A DNA stretch of 64,000 nt from Georgenia satyanarayanai. Lineage in GTDB: Bacteria; Actinomycetota; Actinomycetes; Actinomycetales; Actinomycetaceae. The position numbers and the translations under genes are program-made. The notes under the pieces were generated by a model. That model did not search any database, was not told where the DNA came from, and worked only from the letters and a program-made list of their open reading frames with translations. Location: the NCBI RefSeq assembly GCF_009193135.1, contig NZ_VUKC01000001.1, positions 248,001-312,000 of the forward strand, given 5' to 3'. This document shows positions 10,136-18,219 of this stretch, one piece after another (the stretch's first letter is position 1; every line of letters starts with the position of its first letter).

Positions 10136-10348
10136 TCAGTCGGAGCGGGTGAGGAGGGCCTTGACGAGCAGGCCCACGCCGGCGAGGGCGAGGAGCGCGA
10201 TGAGTGCGGCCTGCAGGTCGACGGTGACACCGGCGCCGACGGCGAGGACCCCGAGCCCCAGCAGGAGCAGGATGATCCCCCAGACGACGGTCCCCACTCG
10301 GGGGCCGGTGCGGACGGGTGACGGGTCGGTGTAGTCGGTGTCGCTCAT
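10136..10348 (-). CDS. Small two-helix membrane protein in the PspC operon
   Basis: Encodes 70 residues with a polar N-terminus and two membrane helices (TVVWGIILLLLGLGVLAVGAG and AALIALLALAGVGLLVKALL). The layout recalls LiaI/DUF5668-type companions of PspC/LiaF proteins, though the family is not certain. Its ATG overlaps the stop of the upstream PspC gene (ATGA), so the two are translated together and probably act at the membrane together. Confidence 0.65.
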   Translation of the reverse strand: MSDTDYTDPSPVRTGPRVGTVVWGIILLLLGLGVLAVGAGVTVDLQAALIALLALAGVGLLVKALLTRSD

Positions 10349-11895
10349 GACGTCTCCTCGATGTAGATCTGGCCGAAGGTGACGGCGGCGTCGACGACGA
10401 TCGTCGGGCCGCGGCCGTCGCCCTCCTGGACGAGGGTGGTGCTCAGGCCGGCGCCGTTGACGATCGTGTCGCCGGAGGACCCGCTCGTCGGCATGCCGGG
10501 CCCGGACCAGTCGTCGTCGAGCGGTCCGACGACCTCCCCGGCCGTGACCGCGGCGTTGATCGTGACGTCAGCGTCCTCCGGGACCACGAGGTTGAGGTTG
10601 CCGAAGGTCACGCTGACGGGGACGGTCGCGTCCTCCTCGAGGTCGGACAGGTCGACGACGAGCTCACCGGTGACGAGGGAGTAGCCGGCCTCCGCCTCCG
10701 TCGCGGTGCGTGGGGTCCACGTCGGGTCCCCGGCCCAGGTGCTGGCGTCCGTGCCGAAGCGGGCGAAACCGGGCAGCGTGGCCGCGGCGGCGGCCGCCGG
10801 CACCATGACGAGCGCGACGAGCAGGGCGACGACCCCGATCCCGCCCTGGCTGCGGCCCCTGAAGCCGCTGACGAGGACCCCGGCACCGAGGACGGCGAGG
10901 ACCCCGCCGCCCGCGACGAGCCACGGGTTGGCGTCGAGGGCGCCCTGGTGGTGGGCGAGGGCGACGCCGGCGGCGCCGAGGAGGCAGACCGCCAGGACGA
11001 GGCTCGTCATCCGGGACCCGGGCCCCGGGACGGGCGGGCGCGGAGGGACGGGCGGTTGCGGCGGAGGCGTCTGCCCGCCGCTCCACCCCGTGCCGTCCCA
11101 GCCGCCCGAGCCGCCGGCGCCCGAGCCGCCGTGCCAGCCGGCGCTGCCGTGCCAGCCCGCGCCGCTGCCGTGCCAGCTGCCCTCACCCGGCGCGGTGGCG
11201 CCGGGAGGTGCCGCGGGCGCGGTGGGCTCGGGAACGTCCTCCGTGGTCGTCCCGGTCGTCGCGGACATGGGCAGGGTGGGCGACTCGATCACCTCCGTGG
11301 ACGAGGAGGTCTCCCCGGTGGCCGGGGCTGGGGTTGCGGGCATGGCGTCCTCCGGGACGTCGTAGGCGGGCCGCGGCGCGGCGGCCGGGGGCGGGGGAGC
11401 GGCCGGGCCGGCCGCGAAGGGGGGCGGGGCGCCCGGTGCGGGCGGCGTCGTGTCGCGGTCCTTGCTCACGACGACGAGGACGATCACCGCGGCGACGATG
11501 AGCACCCACGGGGCCGACCACCAGGTGGCGCCCCACCAGAAGACCGGTCGGCTGAGACCGATGACGAGGACGGCGGCAGCGCCGGCGAGGGCGATGTCGA
11601 TCTTCCCGCGCAGGGCCTCCTCGAGGTGGATGCGGCCGTCGGCCTCCTCGGGGAGCAGGGCCCAGCCCAGGCCGTACAGGACGAGACCAAGCCCGCCGAA
11701 GAGCGTGACGACGACGAACAGTCCCCGCACGAGCAGCGGGTCCAGGCCGTAGCGGCGGCCGATGCCGGCGGCCACGCCGCCGGCCCACCGGTCGGCGGGA
11801 CGCCAGATGCCGATCCGGCGGACCGACTCGAAGAAGCCGCTGGTCGGTGACGGGGGAGGTGAGGGAGGGGTGTGCGGTGCACTCTGGCCGTTCAT
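10345..11895 (-). CDS. PspC-domain membrane protein with LiaF-like C-terminus
   Basis: Encodes 516 residues. A PspC domain (about residues 20-90: RPADRWAGGVAAGIGRRYGL, then a membrane helix FVVVTLFGGLGLVLYGLGWA) is followed by another helix pair and a long Pro/Gly/Ser-rich linker with GWHGSAGWHG-like repeats. Three further helices follow. The C-terminal beta-rich domain (about 410-516) resembles the cell-wall-stress LiaF C-terminal domain, with VTFGNLNLVVPEDADVTI and VDAAVTFGQIYIEET. LiaF proteins restrain a partner histidine kinase. The divergent neighbour is such a kinase, so a sensor or inhibitor role at the membrane is inferred. The ATG at 11895 (MNGQSAP) was chosen because the upstream frame is noise. 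Confidence 0.8.
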   Translation of the reverse strand: MNGQSAPHTPPSPPPSPTSGFFESVRRIGIWRPADRWAGGVAAGIGRRYGLDPLLVRGLFVVVTLFGGLGLVLYGLGWALLPEEADGRIHLEEALRGKIDIALAGAAAVLVIGLSRPVFWWGATWWSAPWVLIVAAVIVLVVVSKDRDTTPPAPGAPPPFAAGPAAPPPPAAAPRPAYDVPEDAMPATPAPATGETSSSTEVIESPTLPMSATTGTTTEDVPEPTAPAAPPGATAPGEGSWHGSGAGWHGSAGWHGGSGAGGSGGWDGTGWSGGQTPPPQPPVPPRPPVPGPGSRMTSLVLAVCLLGAAGVALAHHQGALDANPWLVAGGGVLAVLGAGVLVSGFRGRSQGGIGVVALLVALVMVPAAAAAATLPGFARFGTDASTWAGDPTWTPRTATEAEAGYSLVTGELVVDLSDLEEDATVPVSVTFGNLNLVVPEDADVTINAAVTAGEVVGPLDDDWSGPGMPTSGSSGDTIVNGAGLSTTLVQEGDGRGPTIVVDAAVTFGQIYIEETS

Positions 11896-12031
11896 AGGAC
11901 CAGCAAAGCGCGGGCCGGCCGCCCTGGGTATCGGGGAACCCCCTGATCGGCACCCCGGTCGGTGGCGAGCGGGACCCGGGGGCGACCCTGGTCCTCGCCC
12001 GGGGGACTCCCGGTGGGGGCCCGCGGCGTGT

Positions 12032-12037
12032 GACGAT
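12032..12037 (+). promoter_or_regulatory. -10 element for the PspC histidine kinase
   Basis: GACGAT, followed 6 bases later by the GTG start at 12044. Leaderless geometry. Confidence 0.4.
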
Positions 12038-12043
12038 CGGGCC

Positions 12044-13288
12044 GTGACGACCTCCCTTCCCGAGCGGCTGCCGCTGCGCCGGCCGGTGGCCGAGCGGCGG
12101 ATCGGTGGCGTGTGCACCGGCCTCGCCGCGCACCTCGGCGTGCCCGTGGCGCGCGTCCGCCTGGCCATGCTGCTGTCGGTGCTCGCCTTCGGGGCCGGGA
12201 TCGTCCTCTACGGCTGGCTGTGGGTGCTCGTGCCCAGCGGCGAGCCCGAGGACGCGGCCGAGGCGGCCCGGCCCGCGGCGTCCGTGCGCCTCGCGCCGCG
12301 GCTGCGGAGGATGGGCCGGGTGGTCCCGGCGACCGACGTCGTCGTCGGCCTGCTCCTCCTCCTCGCCGCGGGCGCCGTGCTGCTGTGGCGGGCGGACGTG
12401 CCGCTGCCCAACGAGTGGCTGGTGCCGCTCCTCGTCGTCGTCGGCGGCGCGGCCCTCGTGTGGACCCAGCTCGACGCGTCCCTCTCCGGGCAGGAGGCCG
12501 CGCCGGCGCCCCGGTGGCACCGGGTGGCGCGCGTGGGCGGCGGGCTGCTCCTCGCCGTCGTCGGCATCGTGCTCCTGCTCGGGCGCGGTCTCGGCGCCGA
12601 CGAGCTCCTGTCGGGGATCCTCGCGAGCACCGCGATCCTCGTGGGCATGGCCGTCGTCCTCGCCCCCGTGTGGCTGCGCCTCGTGCGCGACCTCAGCGCC
12701 GAGCGCACCGCCCGCGCCCGGGAGTCCGAACGGGCGGACATCGCCGCCCACCTGCACGACTCCGTGCTGCAGACGCTCTCCCTCATCCGCGCCCGTGCCG
12801 ACGACCCCGACCAGGTCGCCCGGCTGGCCCGCGCGCAGGAGCGCGAGCTGCGGCAGTGGCTCTACGCCGACCGGCCAGCCGCCGGCACCTCCGTGGCCGC
12901 CGCGCTGCGGGAGGTCGCCGCGGAGGTCGAGGACCGGCACGGGGTGGCCGTCGACGTGGTGACCGCCGGTGACCGGAACCCGCACGCGACGACCGAGCCG
13001 CTGCTGGCCGCCACCCGGGAGGCGCTGCGCAACGCCGTCGTCCACGGCGCACCGCCCGTGTCCCTGTACGTCGAGGTCGGCGACGACGCGACGGAGGTCT
13101 TCGTCAGGGACCGGGGACCGGGCTTCGACCCCTCGGCGGTGCCGGCGGACCGGCACGGGGTGAGGGACTCGATCGTCGGCCGCTTGGAACGGCACGGCGG
13201 CAGTGCGACGATCCGTACGGGACCGGGCAGCGGCCTGGAGGGCACGGAGGTCGTGCTGCGGATGCCCGAGCCGGCGACAGGGGAGTGA
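12044..13288 (+). CDS. PspC-fused sensor histidine kinase
   Basis: Encodes 414 residues. A PspC domain (about 10-65, RRIGGVCTGLAAHLGVPVAR plus a helix) is followed by four more membrane helices (about 90-215). A short dimerisation/phosphoacceptor region has the likely phosphorylated His in AAHLHDSVLQTL (about residue 236). A compact HATPase domain follows (EALRNAVVHG as the N box, FVRDRGPGFDPS as the G1 box). This is the NarL-type kinase class, matched by the LuxR-type regulator one base downstream. Stimulus is likely envelope stress, inferred from PspC and the divergent LiaF-like gene. GTG start as above. Confidence 0.88.
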   Translation: MTTSLPERLPLRRPVAERRIGGVCTGLAAHLGVPVARVRLAMLLSVLAFGAGIVLYGWLWVLVPSGEPEDAAEAARPAASVRLAPRLRRMGRVVPATDVVVGLLLLLAAGAVLLWRADVPLPNEWLVPLLVVVGGAALVWTQLDASLSGQEAAPAPRWHRVARVGGGLLLAVVGIVLLLGRGLGADELLSGILASTAILVGMAVVLAPVWLRLVRDLSAERTARARESERADIAAHLHDSVLQTLSLIRARADDPDQVARLARAQERELRQWLYADRPAAGTSVAAALREVAAEVEDRHGVAVDVVTAGDRNPHATTEPLLAATREALRNAVVHGAPPVSLYVEVGDDATEVFVRDRGPGFDPSAVPADRHGVRDSIVGRLERHGGSATIRTGPGSGLEGTEVVLRMPEPATGE

Positions 13289-13289
13289 G

Positions 13290-13964
13290 ATGAGCACGAC
13301 ACCAGAGGACGGTCGGCTGCGGGTCGTCGTCGTCGACGACCACGCCCTCGTGCGCAGCGGGGTGCGCAGCGAGCTCGAGGCGCACGCCCCGGACCTGCGG
13401 ATCGTCGGGGAGGCCGCGGACGTCGAGTCCGCCGTCGCCGTCGTCCACGAGACGCGGCCCGACGTCGTCCTGCTCGACGTCCACCTGCCCGGTGGGCGTG
13501 GCGGCGGCGGGATCGACGTCATCACCGGCTGCCGTGACCTGCCGGCCCGTTTCCTCGCGCTGTCCGTGTCGGACTCGAGCGAGGACGTCGTCGGTGTCAT
13601 CAGGGCCGGCGCCCGCGGCTACGTGACCAAGGCGATCACCCCGACCGAGCTCGCCGACGCCGTGCGCCGGGTGGCCGGTGGGGACGCCGTCTTCTCCCCG
13701 CGGCTGGCCGGCTTCGTCCTCGACGCCTTCGGCACCGCGGCGAAGGACATCGCCACGACCGACGACGAGCTCGACCGGCTCTCCGCCCGCGAGCAGGAGG
13801 TCATGCGCCTCATCGCCCGTGGCTACTCCTACAAGGAGGTCGCGGGCGAGCTGTTCATCTCGGTCAAGACGGTGGAGACCCACGTGTCCGCGGTGCTGCG
13901 CAAGCTCCAGCTCTCCTCGCGCCACGAGCTGACGAGGTGGGCGGCGGTCCGCCGCCTCATCTGA
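13290..13964 (+). CDS. LuxR/NarL-type response regulator
   Basis: Encodes 224 residues. The receiver domain (about 8-125) has the acidic pair in VVVDDHALVRSG, the phosphorylated Asp in VVLLDVHLPG and the conserved Lys in YVTKAITP. The C-terminal LuxR helix-turn-helix (about 160-220) reads LSAREQEVMRLIARGYSYKE and SVKTVETHVSAVLRKL. It starts one base after the kinase stop and is its cognate regulator. Targets probably include the divergent PspC gene and itself. A GGGAGTG serves as ribosome site. Confidence 0.93.
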   Translation: MSTTPEDGRLRVVVVDDHALVRSGVRSELEAHAPDLRIVGEAADVESAVAVVHETRPDVVLLDVHLPGGRGGGGIDVITGCRDLPARFLALSVSDSSEDVVGVIRAGARGYVTKAITPTELADAVRRVAGGDAVFSPRLAGFVLDAFGTAAKDIATTDDELDRLSAREQEVMRLIARGYSYKEVAGELFISVKTVETHVSAVLRKLQLSSRHELTRWAAVRRLI

Positions 13965-13987
13965 GGCTGCCGCGCCGGACTCCCGTT

Positions 13988-14046
13988 CTTGGGTGTGGGT
14001 TCGTGGACTCCTGCGGTCCAAGGACCCACACCCAAGGCCTGCGGGC
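13988..14046. terminator. Branched bidirectional terminator
   Basis: Perfect 13-bp arms CTTGGGTGTGGGT (13988-14000) and ACCCACACCCAAG (14034-14046). They enclose a second small hairpin (TGGAC/GTCCA). It sits between the convergent response regulator and OmpA-domain genes. Confidence 0.7.
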
Positions 14047-14062
14047 GGGCAGCCCCTCGGGC

Positions 14063-14671
14063 TCAACCGGTGTAGGCGATCTCCACCCGGCGGTTGGCGG
14101 CGTAGGTCGACGGATCCTCGGGGTCCTCGTCCACGGCGGGGTCGGAGTCGCCGACGCCCGAGACGTCGAACTCGAGGTCGGGACGCTCGGAGCGCAGGGC
14201 GTCAGCGACCGCCTCGGCGCGGTTCTCCGACAGCTCCTGGTTGTCGAAGTCGTGGCCGGTGGGCTGCTGGGAGTCGGTGTGGCCGGTGACTTGGACGGTG
14301 GCGCCGTCGGGGACGTCGGCGACGAGTCCGGCGATCCGGCCGGGTCCGCTGCTCGGCAGCTCCCAGCTGTTCTCGGGGAACAGCAGGTCGCTGGACAGGG
14401 AGATGGTCGTGACGCCGTCGTCGACGTTGCGGGCGTCACCGAGGGACTCGACGTGCGCAGCCGGGTCGAAGACGCGGACGCTGTCCGCGGTGGAGAAAGC
14501 GATGACGGAGTCGTGGAGCATGGCGGTCGTGACACCGCCCTCCGGCTCCGGCGGCGGCTCGTGGACTGTCTCGGCGGCGGCGGTCACGGTGCCCGCGGCG
14601 AGGGCGAGGCCGAGGGCGGCGGCGAGTACATGCGGCGTGACTCGAGGCAGGGGTCGGGTCATCGGGGTCAC
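14063..14671 (-). CDS. Secreted OmpA-domain (peptidoglycan-binding) protein
   Basis: Encodes 202 residues with a signal peptide (about 1-32, hydrophobic AAALGLALAAGTVTA with AAAE after it). The C-terminal OmpA/MotB domain (about 95-202) carries SSDLLFPENSWELP, VTGHTDSQQP and the peptidoglycan-binding consensus ELSENRAEAVADAL ... NRRVEI. The domain binds diaminopimelate in cell wall peptidoglycan; in a Gram-positive it would tether the protein to the wall. The GTG start overlaps the stop of the lipoprotein gene (GTGA), indicating a coupled pair. An ATG three codons in is an alternative. Confidence 0.85.
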   Translation of the reverse strand: MTPMTRPLPRVTPHVLAAALGLALAAGTVTAAAETVHEPPPEPEGGVTTAMLHDSVIAFSTADSVRVFDPAAHVESLGDARNVDDGVTTISLSSDLLFPENSWELPSSGPGRIAGLVADVPDGATVQVTGHTDSQQPTGHDFDNQELSENRAEAVADALRSERPDLEFDVSGVGDSDPAVDEDPEDPSTYAANRRVEIAYTG

Positions 14672-15336
14672 CGCTCGATCGTCACGTCGGGGAACTCGAC
14701 GAGGTTGACGCTGACGTTGATGGTGTCGATGTCGTCCTCGGGCGCCGCGAAGTGCGCGGTGTAGGACACCGTCTGGCCACTGCTGTAGCGGTGGCCGTTC
14801 CCGCTGTCGTCGGTGGCCCAGCCCGTATTTCCGCCCTGGCTGCCGATGACGGTGTACTGCTTGAGGTTCTCCCGGTCGTTGAGGACCGGCTGCACGCGAC
14901 TGTTACCGAACATGTGCCACAGCCGCATCGTGTCGTCGCCACGGAACTCCGGGGTGATGCTGAGCTCGAGCACCATGACCTCGCCCTCGACGCGCAGCGA
15001 GTGCAGGCCCACCGTGACCGTGGCCTCGTCGCGCTCGTCGGCACCCGGGACGTCGAAGACCGCGGTCTCGATCGCGTCCTCGGGGCCCGCGACCGTGCGC
15101 ACAGCGGAGCCGGAAGCCGCGGCGGTCTGGTCCTCGTCCTTGTCCTCCGCCAGCGGGTCCTTGTCCTCGGGCTCCTGGTCGGCCGAGTCGCTCTCAGCGG
15201 CCTCGGTGGTCTGCTCGGCGGTCGGCTGCTCGGTCTCGAAGTCGGCGGGCTCGTCCCCACCGCAGGCGGTGAGGGTGGCCGTCGCGAGGACGGCCAGGCT
15301 GAGGCTGGCGAAAGTGCGGCGCACTGAGCGGGACAT
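14668..15336 (-). CDS. Secreted lipoprotein of unknown function
   Basis: Encodes 222 residues. A lipoprotein signal (RRTFASLSLAVLATATLTAC, lipobox LTAC with Cys at about 27) is followed by an acidic low-complexity linker to about residue 80 (Glu, Asp, Thr, Gln). A beta-rich domain of about 130 residues then has VTVGLHSLRVEGEVMVLEL and ends VEFPDVTIER, resembling an Ig-like extracytoplasmic fold. The linker suggests the globular part is held away from the membrane. It is coupled to the OmpA-domain gene. GGAG 8 bases before the ATG gives the start; a longer upstream frame is not coding-like. Confidence 0.8.
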   Translation of the reverse strand: MSRSVRRTFASLSLAVLATATLTACGGDEPADFETEQPTAEQTTEAAESDSADQEPEDKDPLAEDKDEDQTAAASGSAVRTVAGPEDAIETAVFDVPGADERDEATVTVGLHSLRVEGEVMVLELSITPEFRGDDTMRLWHMFGNSRVQPVLNDRENLKQYTVIGSQGGNTGWATDDSGNGHRYSSGQTVSYTAHFAAPEDDIDTINVSVNLVEFPDVTIER

Positions 15337-15372
15337 GTGATCTCCAGTTCGAGGACGTCGGGATGGTGTCTG

Positions 15373-15401
15373 TGAGTCGCGAACGCATGGGCGGAAGTTG
15401 C
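15373..15401 (-). promoter_or_regulatory. Possible ECF-type promoter for the lipoprotein-OmpA pair
   Basis: On the minus strand GCAACTT (15401-15395), a 16-base spacer, then GACTCA (15378-15373). The -35 half resembles the AAC-type -35 of ECF promoters. Its placement gives a leader of about 30 bases with a ribosome site. Inference only. Confidence 0.25.
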
Positions 15402-15422
15402 ATGAGGTCGGTGTGACCTGTG

Positions 15423-16610
15423 TCACTCGGTGACCGTGAGGTGGTGGACACTCTCCAGGTCCGTGCCGTCGGGGGCTCGGGCGCGCAGGACCACGCGCGC
15501 CGTCCCGGGGGACCTGGCCGTCGTCGACACGTCCGGCTCGTCGAGGACGAGCGAGCCGGACGGCATGGTCCACACCCAGCTGTCCACCCCCTCGACGAGG
15601 GCGGTGAAGGTGGCTTGCTCACCGACCGTGATCTCCGAGGGCCCCTCGACGGCGACCGTCGCGCTGCCGGAGCGGTCCGGCACCCCGCCGCCGGCGATCC
15701 AGGTGCCGCCGACGAGCCCGCCGACGACCGCAAGGACGAGAGCGAGCGACGCCCCCAGGACCGCACCGCGCCGCCAACGCCGGCCGTCCGGCGCCGGGGC
15801 GGGGCGCTCCGACGCCGGCGGCGGGGGTGGCGTGAGCGCGGCCTCGACGTCGGTGAGCCAGGACGCGACGTCGGGGTGCCGGTCCTCGGGGTCGTCGGCG
15901 GTGCTCCGACGCAGGGCGGTGAGCAACGCGGGCGCTAGGTCCCCGCCCTCGCACATCCACAGCAGCAGCGCCGACATCGCCCAGAGGTCGGCGCGCGTGT
16001 CGACGACACCGGGCCCGTGCTGCTCCGGCGGACGGAATCCCTGCGTTCCACCAGCCACCGTGAGGCCCGAGTTGAGCGCAAGGTCCTTGCACATGCCGAG
16101 GTCCGCGACGAGCATGCGCTCGTCCGGCCGGACGACGGCGGAGACGAGCGTGGGCTCGGGCTGCGGGGAGGTGGAGCGCAGCAGGATGTTGCCTGGGCTG
16201 AGGTCCCGGTGGACGAGCCGGGCGCGGTGGACCGCCTCGACTGCGGCGGCCAGCGACCGGGCGGTGGCGAGGACGTCGGCGGTGCCCGGCGTCCACCCGC
16301 GGTTGCGCAGCTCGGCGACCCGGGCCGCGAGGGTGCCGCGGTCGGCGTGCTCGAGCACGAGGTAGGGCTGCTGACGCTCGGACTCGCCGATGTCGTGGAT
16401 CGTCACGACGTGCGAGCTGCTCACCCGGCGCAGCGCGCGCCCCTCGGCGATGAACCGCTCGCGCACCTCCGGGTTGAGGCTGTGGTTCTCCGCCAGCACC
16501 TTGACGACGACGACGTCGTCGAGCCGGTCGTCCACCGCGCGGTGGACGGTGGCGAAGGACCCGACGCCGATGACCTCCTCGAGCCGGTAGCGCCCCAGCC
16601 GTCCGGTCAT
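15423..16610 (-). CDS. Transmembrane Ser/Thr protein kinase with extracellular Ig-like domain
   Basis: Encodes 395 residues. The kinase domain (about 5-265) has a glycine loop VIGVGSFATVH, VAIK-type lysine in VVVVKVL, catalytic loop HRDLSPGNILL and metal motif ADLGMC. It departs from consensus at the HRDLKP lysine (Ser) and the DFG phenylalanine (Leu), and the APE motif is replaced by RPPEQ. A Pro-rich linker, one membrane helix (about 275-298) and a C-terminal extracellular Ig/PKD-like domain with WVWTMPSG follow. The ATG overlaps the sigma factor stop (ATGA). No anti-sigma factor is present, so the kinase may control the sigma factor directly, as shown for some other kinase-linked ECF groups. 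Confidence 0.88.
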   Translation of the reverse strand: MTGRLGRYRLEEVIGVGSFATVHRAVDDRLDDVVVVKVLAENHSLNPEVRERFIAEGRALRRVSSSHVVTIHDIGESERQQPYLVLEHADRGTLAARVAELRNRGWTPGTADVLATARSLAAAVEAVHRARLVHRDLSPGNILLRSTSPQPEPTLVSAVVRPDERMLVADLGMCKDLALNSGLTVAGGTQGFRPPEQHGPGVVDTRADLWAMSALLLWMCEGGDLAPALLTALRRSTADDPEDRHPDVASWLTDVEAALTPPPPPASERPAPAPDGRRWRRGAVLGASLALVLAVVGGLVGGTWIAGGGVPDRSGSATVAVEGPSEITVGEQATFTALVEGVDSWVWTMPSGSLVLDEPDVSTTARSPGTARVVLRARAPDGTDLESVHHLTVTE

Positions 16611-17254
16611 GGCGTCGCGTCCTCGGGCGTGGTGCCCGGGTCGCGCAGGGCGGCGGCGACCAGGGCGCGCCCACGGGACACCTGGGACTTCACCGTGCCG
16701 ACGCTGCGCTCGAGCCGTTGCGCGAGCTCCGCGTAGGTCAGACCCTCGACGTCGCGCAGGGTGACGGGCTCGCGGTAGGGGTCGGGGAGCGAGGCGAGGA
16801 CGTCGCGGACGGTGGCGCGCGTGGCGATGATCGAGCTCATCCGCTCGGCGGGCCCGAGGTCCTCCGGGGGCAGTGGCACGGTGGCACGCTGCCGGCGCAG
16901 GTGGTCGACCACCCGGTTGCGCACGATGCGGTGCACCCACGTGGTGACGCGCGCCGCGCCGGTGAAGGAGTGGACCGAGCCGGCGACCGAGACGAGGACG
17001 TCCTGGGCGACGTCGTCGACGGCTGACTCGTCGAGCAGGCTCGCTCGGACGAAGCGGTGGACCACCCCGGAGCCGTCGAGCGCCTCGACGAGCAGCTCGA
17101 CGGCGAGCGACGAGCCGGCGGCCGCCGCGTGGGCGAGCGCGTCGAGAGGTGGCTCCACGCCGAACCGTGCGAGGAGCCGGCGAGCCTCGATGGCGTCGCC
17201 GGCGACGACCGCCGTACGCAGGGCGGCCTGCACGTCGTCGCCGCCCGAGACCAT
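16607..17254 (-). CDS. ECF-family RNA polymerase sigma factor linked to a Ser/Thr kinase
   Basis: Encodes 215 residues. An N-terminal extension of about 60 residues is Ala/Leu-rich and helical. Region 2 follows, with DDVAQDVLVSVAG and TTWVHRIVRNRVVDHLRR. Region 4 (about 140-205) reads LPDPYREPVTLRDVEGLTYA and VGTVKSQVSRGRALV. The extension is unusual for short ECF factors and could be a regulatory surface. It is the first gene of a row: sigma, kinase, lipoprotein, OmpA protein. The start is fixed by a -10-like TAGCCT only 6 bases upstream. Confidence 0.88.
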   Translation of the reverse strand: MVSGGDDVQAALRTAVVAGDAIEARRLLARFGVEPPLDALAHAAAAGSSLAVELLVEALDGSGVVHRFVRASLLDESAVDDVAQDVLVSVAGSVHSFTGAARVTTWVHRIVRNRVVDHLRRQRATVPLPPEDLGPAERMSSIIATRATVRDVLASLPDPYREPVTLRDVEGLTYAELAQRLERSVGTVKSQVSRGRALVAAALRDPGTTPEDATP

Positions 17255-17260
17255 GCGACG

Positions 17261-17266
17261 AGGCTA
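17261..17266 (-). promoter_or_regulatory. -10 element for the ECF sigma factor gene
   Basis: TAGCCT on the minus strand, 6 bases before the start at 17254. Leaderless geometry and a housekeeping-type -10, so the sigma gene need not depend on itself. Confidence 0.45.
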
Positions 17267-17332
17267 TCGCGCGGCCGGTCCCCGGGTCCGCCGGTCCGCG
17301 GGCCGACCCGGCCTCCTGCCCCGGCGCTCACC

Positions 17333-17338
17333 TACGCT
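17333..17338 (+). promoter_or_regulatory. -10 element for the membrane protein at 17345
   Basis: TACGCT, 6 bases before the ATG. Leaderless geometry. Confidence 0.45.
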
Positions 17339-17344
17339 GACGGC

Positions 17345-17686
17345 ATGACCGTCGTGTACAACATCCTCCTCGTCCTCCACCTCGTCGGCTGGGCCATCGT
17401 GCTCGGCGGGACGGTGACGAACCTGCGCACGCCGCGCCTGGCACCGGGCGTCCTGCACGGTGCCCTCACCGCCCTCGTCACCGGGGTGCTCATGGTCGGG
17501 GTCGCCGAGGCCGCCCTCGACGCCGAGCTCGACCACGTGAAGATCGCCGTCAAGCTCGTCGTCGCTGCCGTCGTCACCGCACTCGTCGTCGCGGCCGGGC
17601 GTCGCAAGGAGCCCAGCCGGGGCCTCATGGGCTCGATCGCCCTGCTCACCGTCGTCAACATCGCCGTCGCGGCGCTGTGGCGATGA
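17345..17686 (+). CDS. Small four-helix membrane protein
   Basis: Encodes 113 residues, nearly all membrane. The four helices are NILLVLHLVGWAIVLGGTV, GALTALVTGVLMVGVAEA, KIAVKLVVAAVVTALVVAA and GSIALLTVVNIAVAALW. Function is not recognised. The position 7 bases before the DUF456 gene suggests an operon of two membrane proteins. Confidence 0.7.
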   Translation: MTVVYNILLVLHLVGWAIVLGGTVTNLRTPRLAPGVLHGALTALVTGVLMVGVAEAALDAELDHVKIAVKLVVAAVVTALVVAAGRRKEPSRGLMGSIALLTVVNIAVAALWR

Positions 17687-17693
17687 GCCGCTG

Positions 17694-18179
17694 ATGCCGC
17701 TCTGGGGTGAGGCGATCGTCCTCCTCGTCGTCGTCATCGGGATCGTCGGCGCCGTCGTCCAGGTGGTGCCCGGTGGCGGCACGCTCGTCGGCATCGCCGT
17801 CGTCGTGTGGGCGATCGTCACCGGCGGCAGCGTCGGATGGACGGTCGGGATCATCGCCGCGGTCGCCGTCGTCGCCGCGGAGGTCGGCAAGTACGTGCTC
17901 GCCGGCCGCTACCTCGGACGGGGCGGGGTGCCGGGCCGGACGCTCGTCGTCGGGGCCGTGCTCGGCGTCGTCGGGTTCTTCGTCATCCCGGTGATCGGAC
18001 TGCCCATCGGCTTCGTCGTCGGTGTGTACGGCGCGGAGAGTGCCCGGCTGCGCGACCAGCGCGAGGCCCGGCGCTCCACCGGGCTGGCGATGCGCGCCGT
18101 CGGGCTGGCGATCCTCGTCGAGCTGTCCGGCGCCCTCGTCACCACCGCCGCCCTGCTCATCGGCATGTGGCAGACCTGA
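17694..18179 (+). CDS. DUF456 family membrane protein
   Basis: Encodes 161 residues with about five membrane helices and the glycine-rich repeats of DUF456, for example VQVVPGGGTLVGIAVVVWA and FFVIPVIGLPIGFVVGVYGA. The family has no established function. It follows the preceding membrane protein by 7 bases and ends 40 bases before pcrA, which has its own promoter. Confidence 0.75.
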   Translation: MPLWGEAIVLLVVVIGIVGAVVQVVPGGGTLVGIAVVVWAIVTGGSVGWTVGIIAAVAVVAAEVGKYVLAGRYLGRGGVPGRTLVVGAVLGVVGFFVIPVIGLPIGFVVGVYGAESARLRDQREARRSTGLAMRAVGLAILVELSGALVTTAALLIGMWQT

Positions 18180-18204
18180 CGCCCGGAGTGTCGGTGGCAG
18201 CACC

Positions 18205-18210
18205 TACCCT
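18205..18210 (+). promoter_or_regulatory. -10 element for pcrA
   Basis: TACCCT ending 9 bases before the ATG at 18220. A nearly leaderless transcript is expected. Confidence 0.4.
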
Positions 18211-18219
18211 GGAGTTGCC

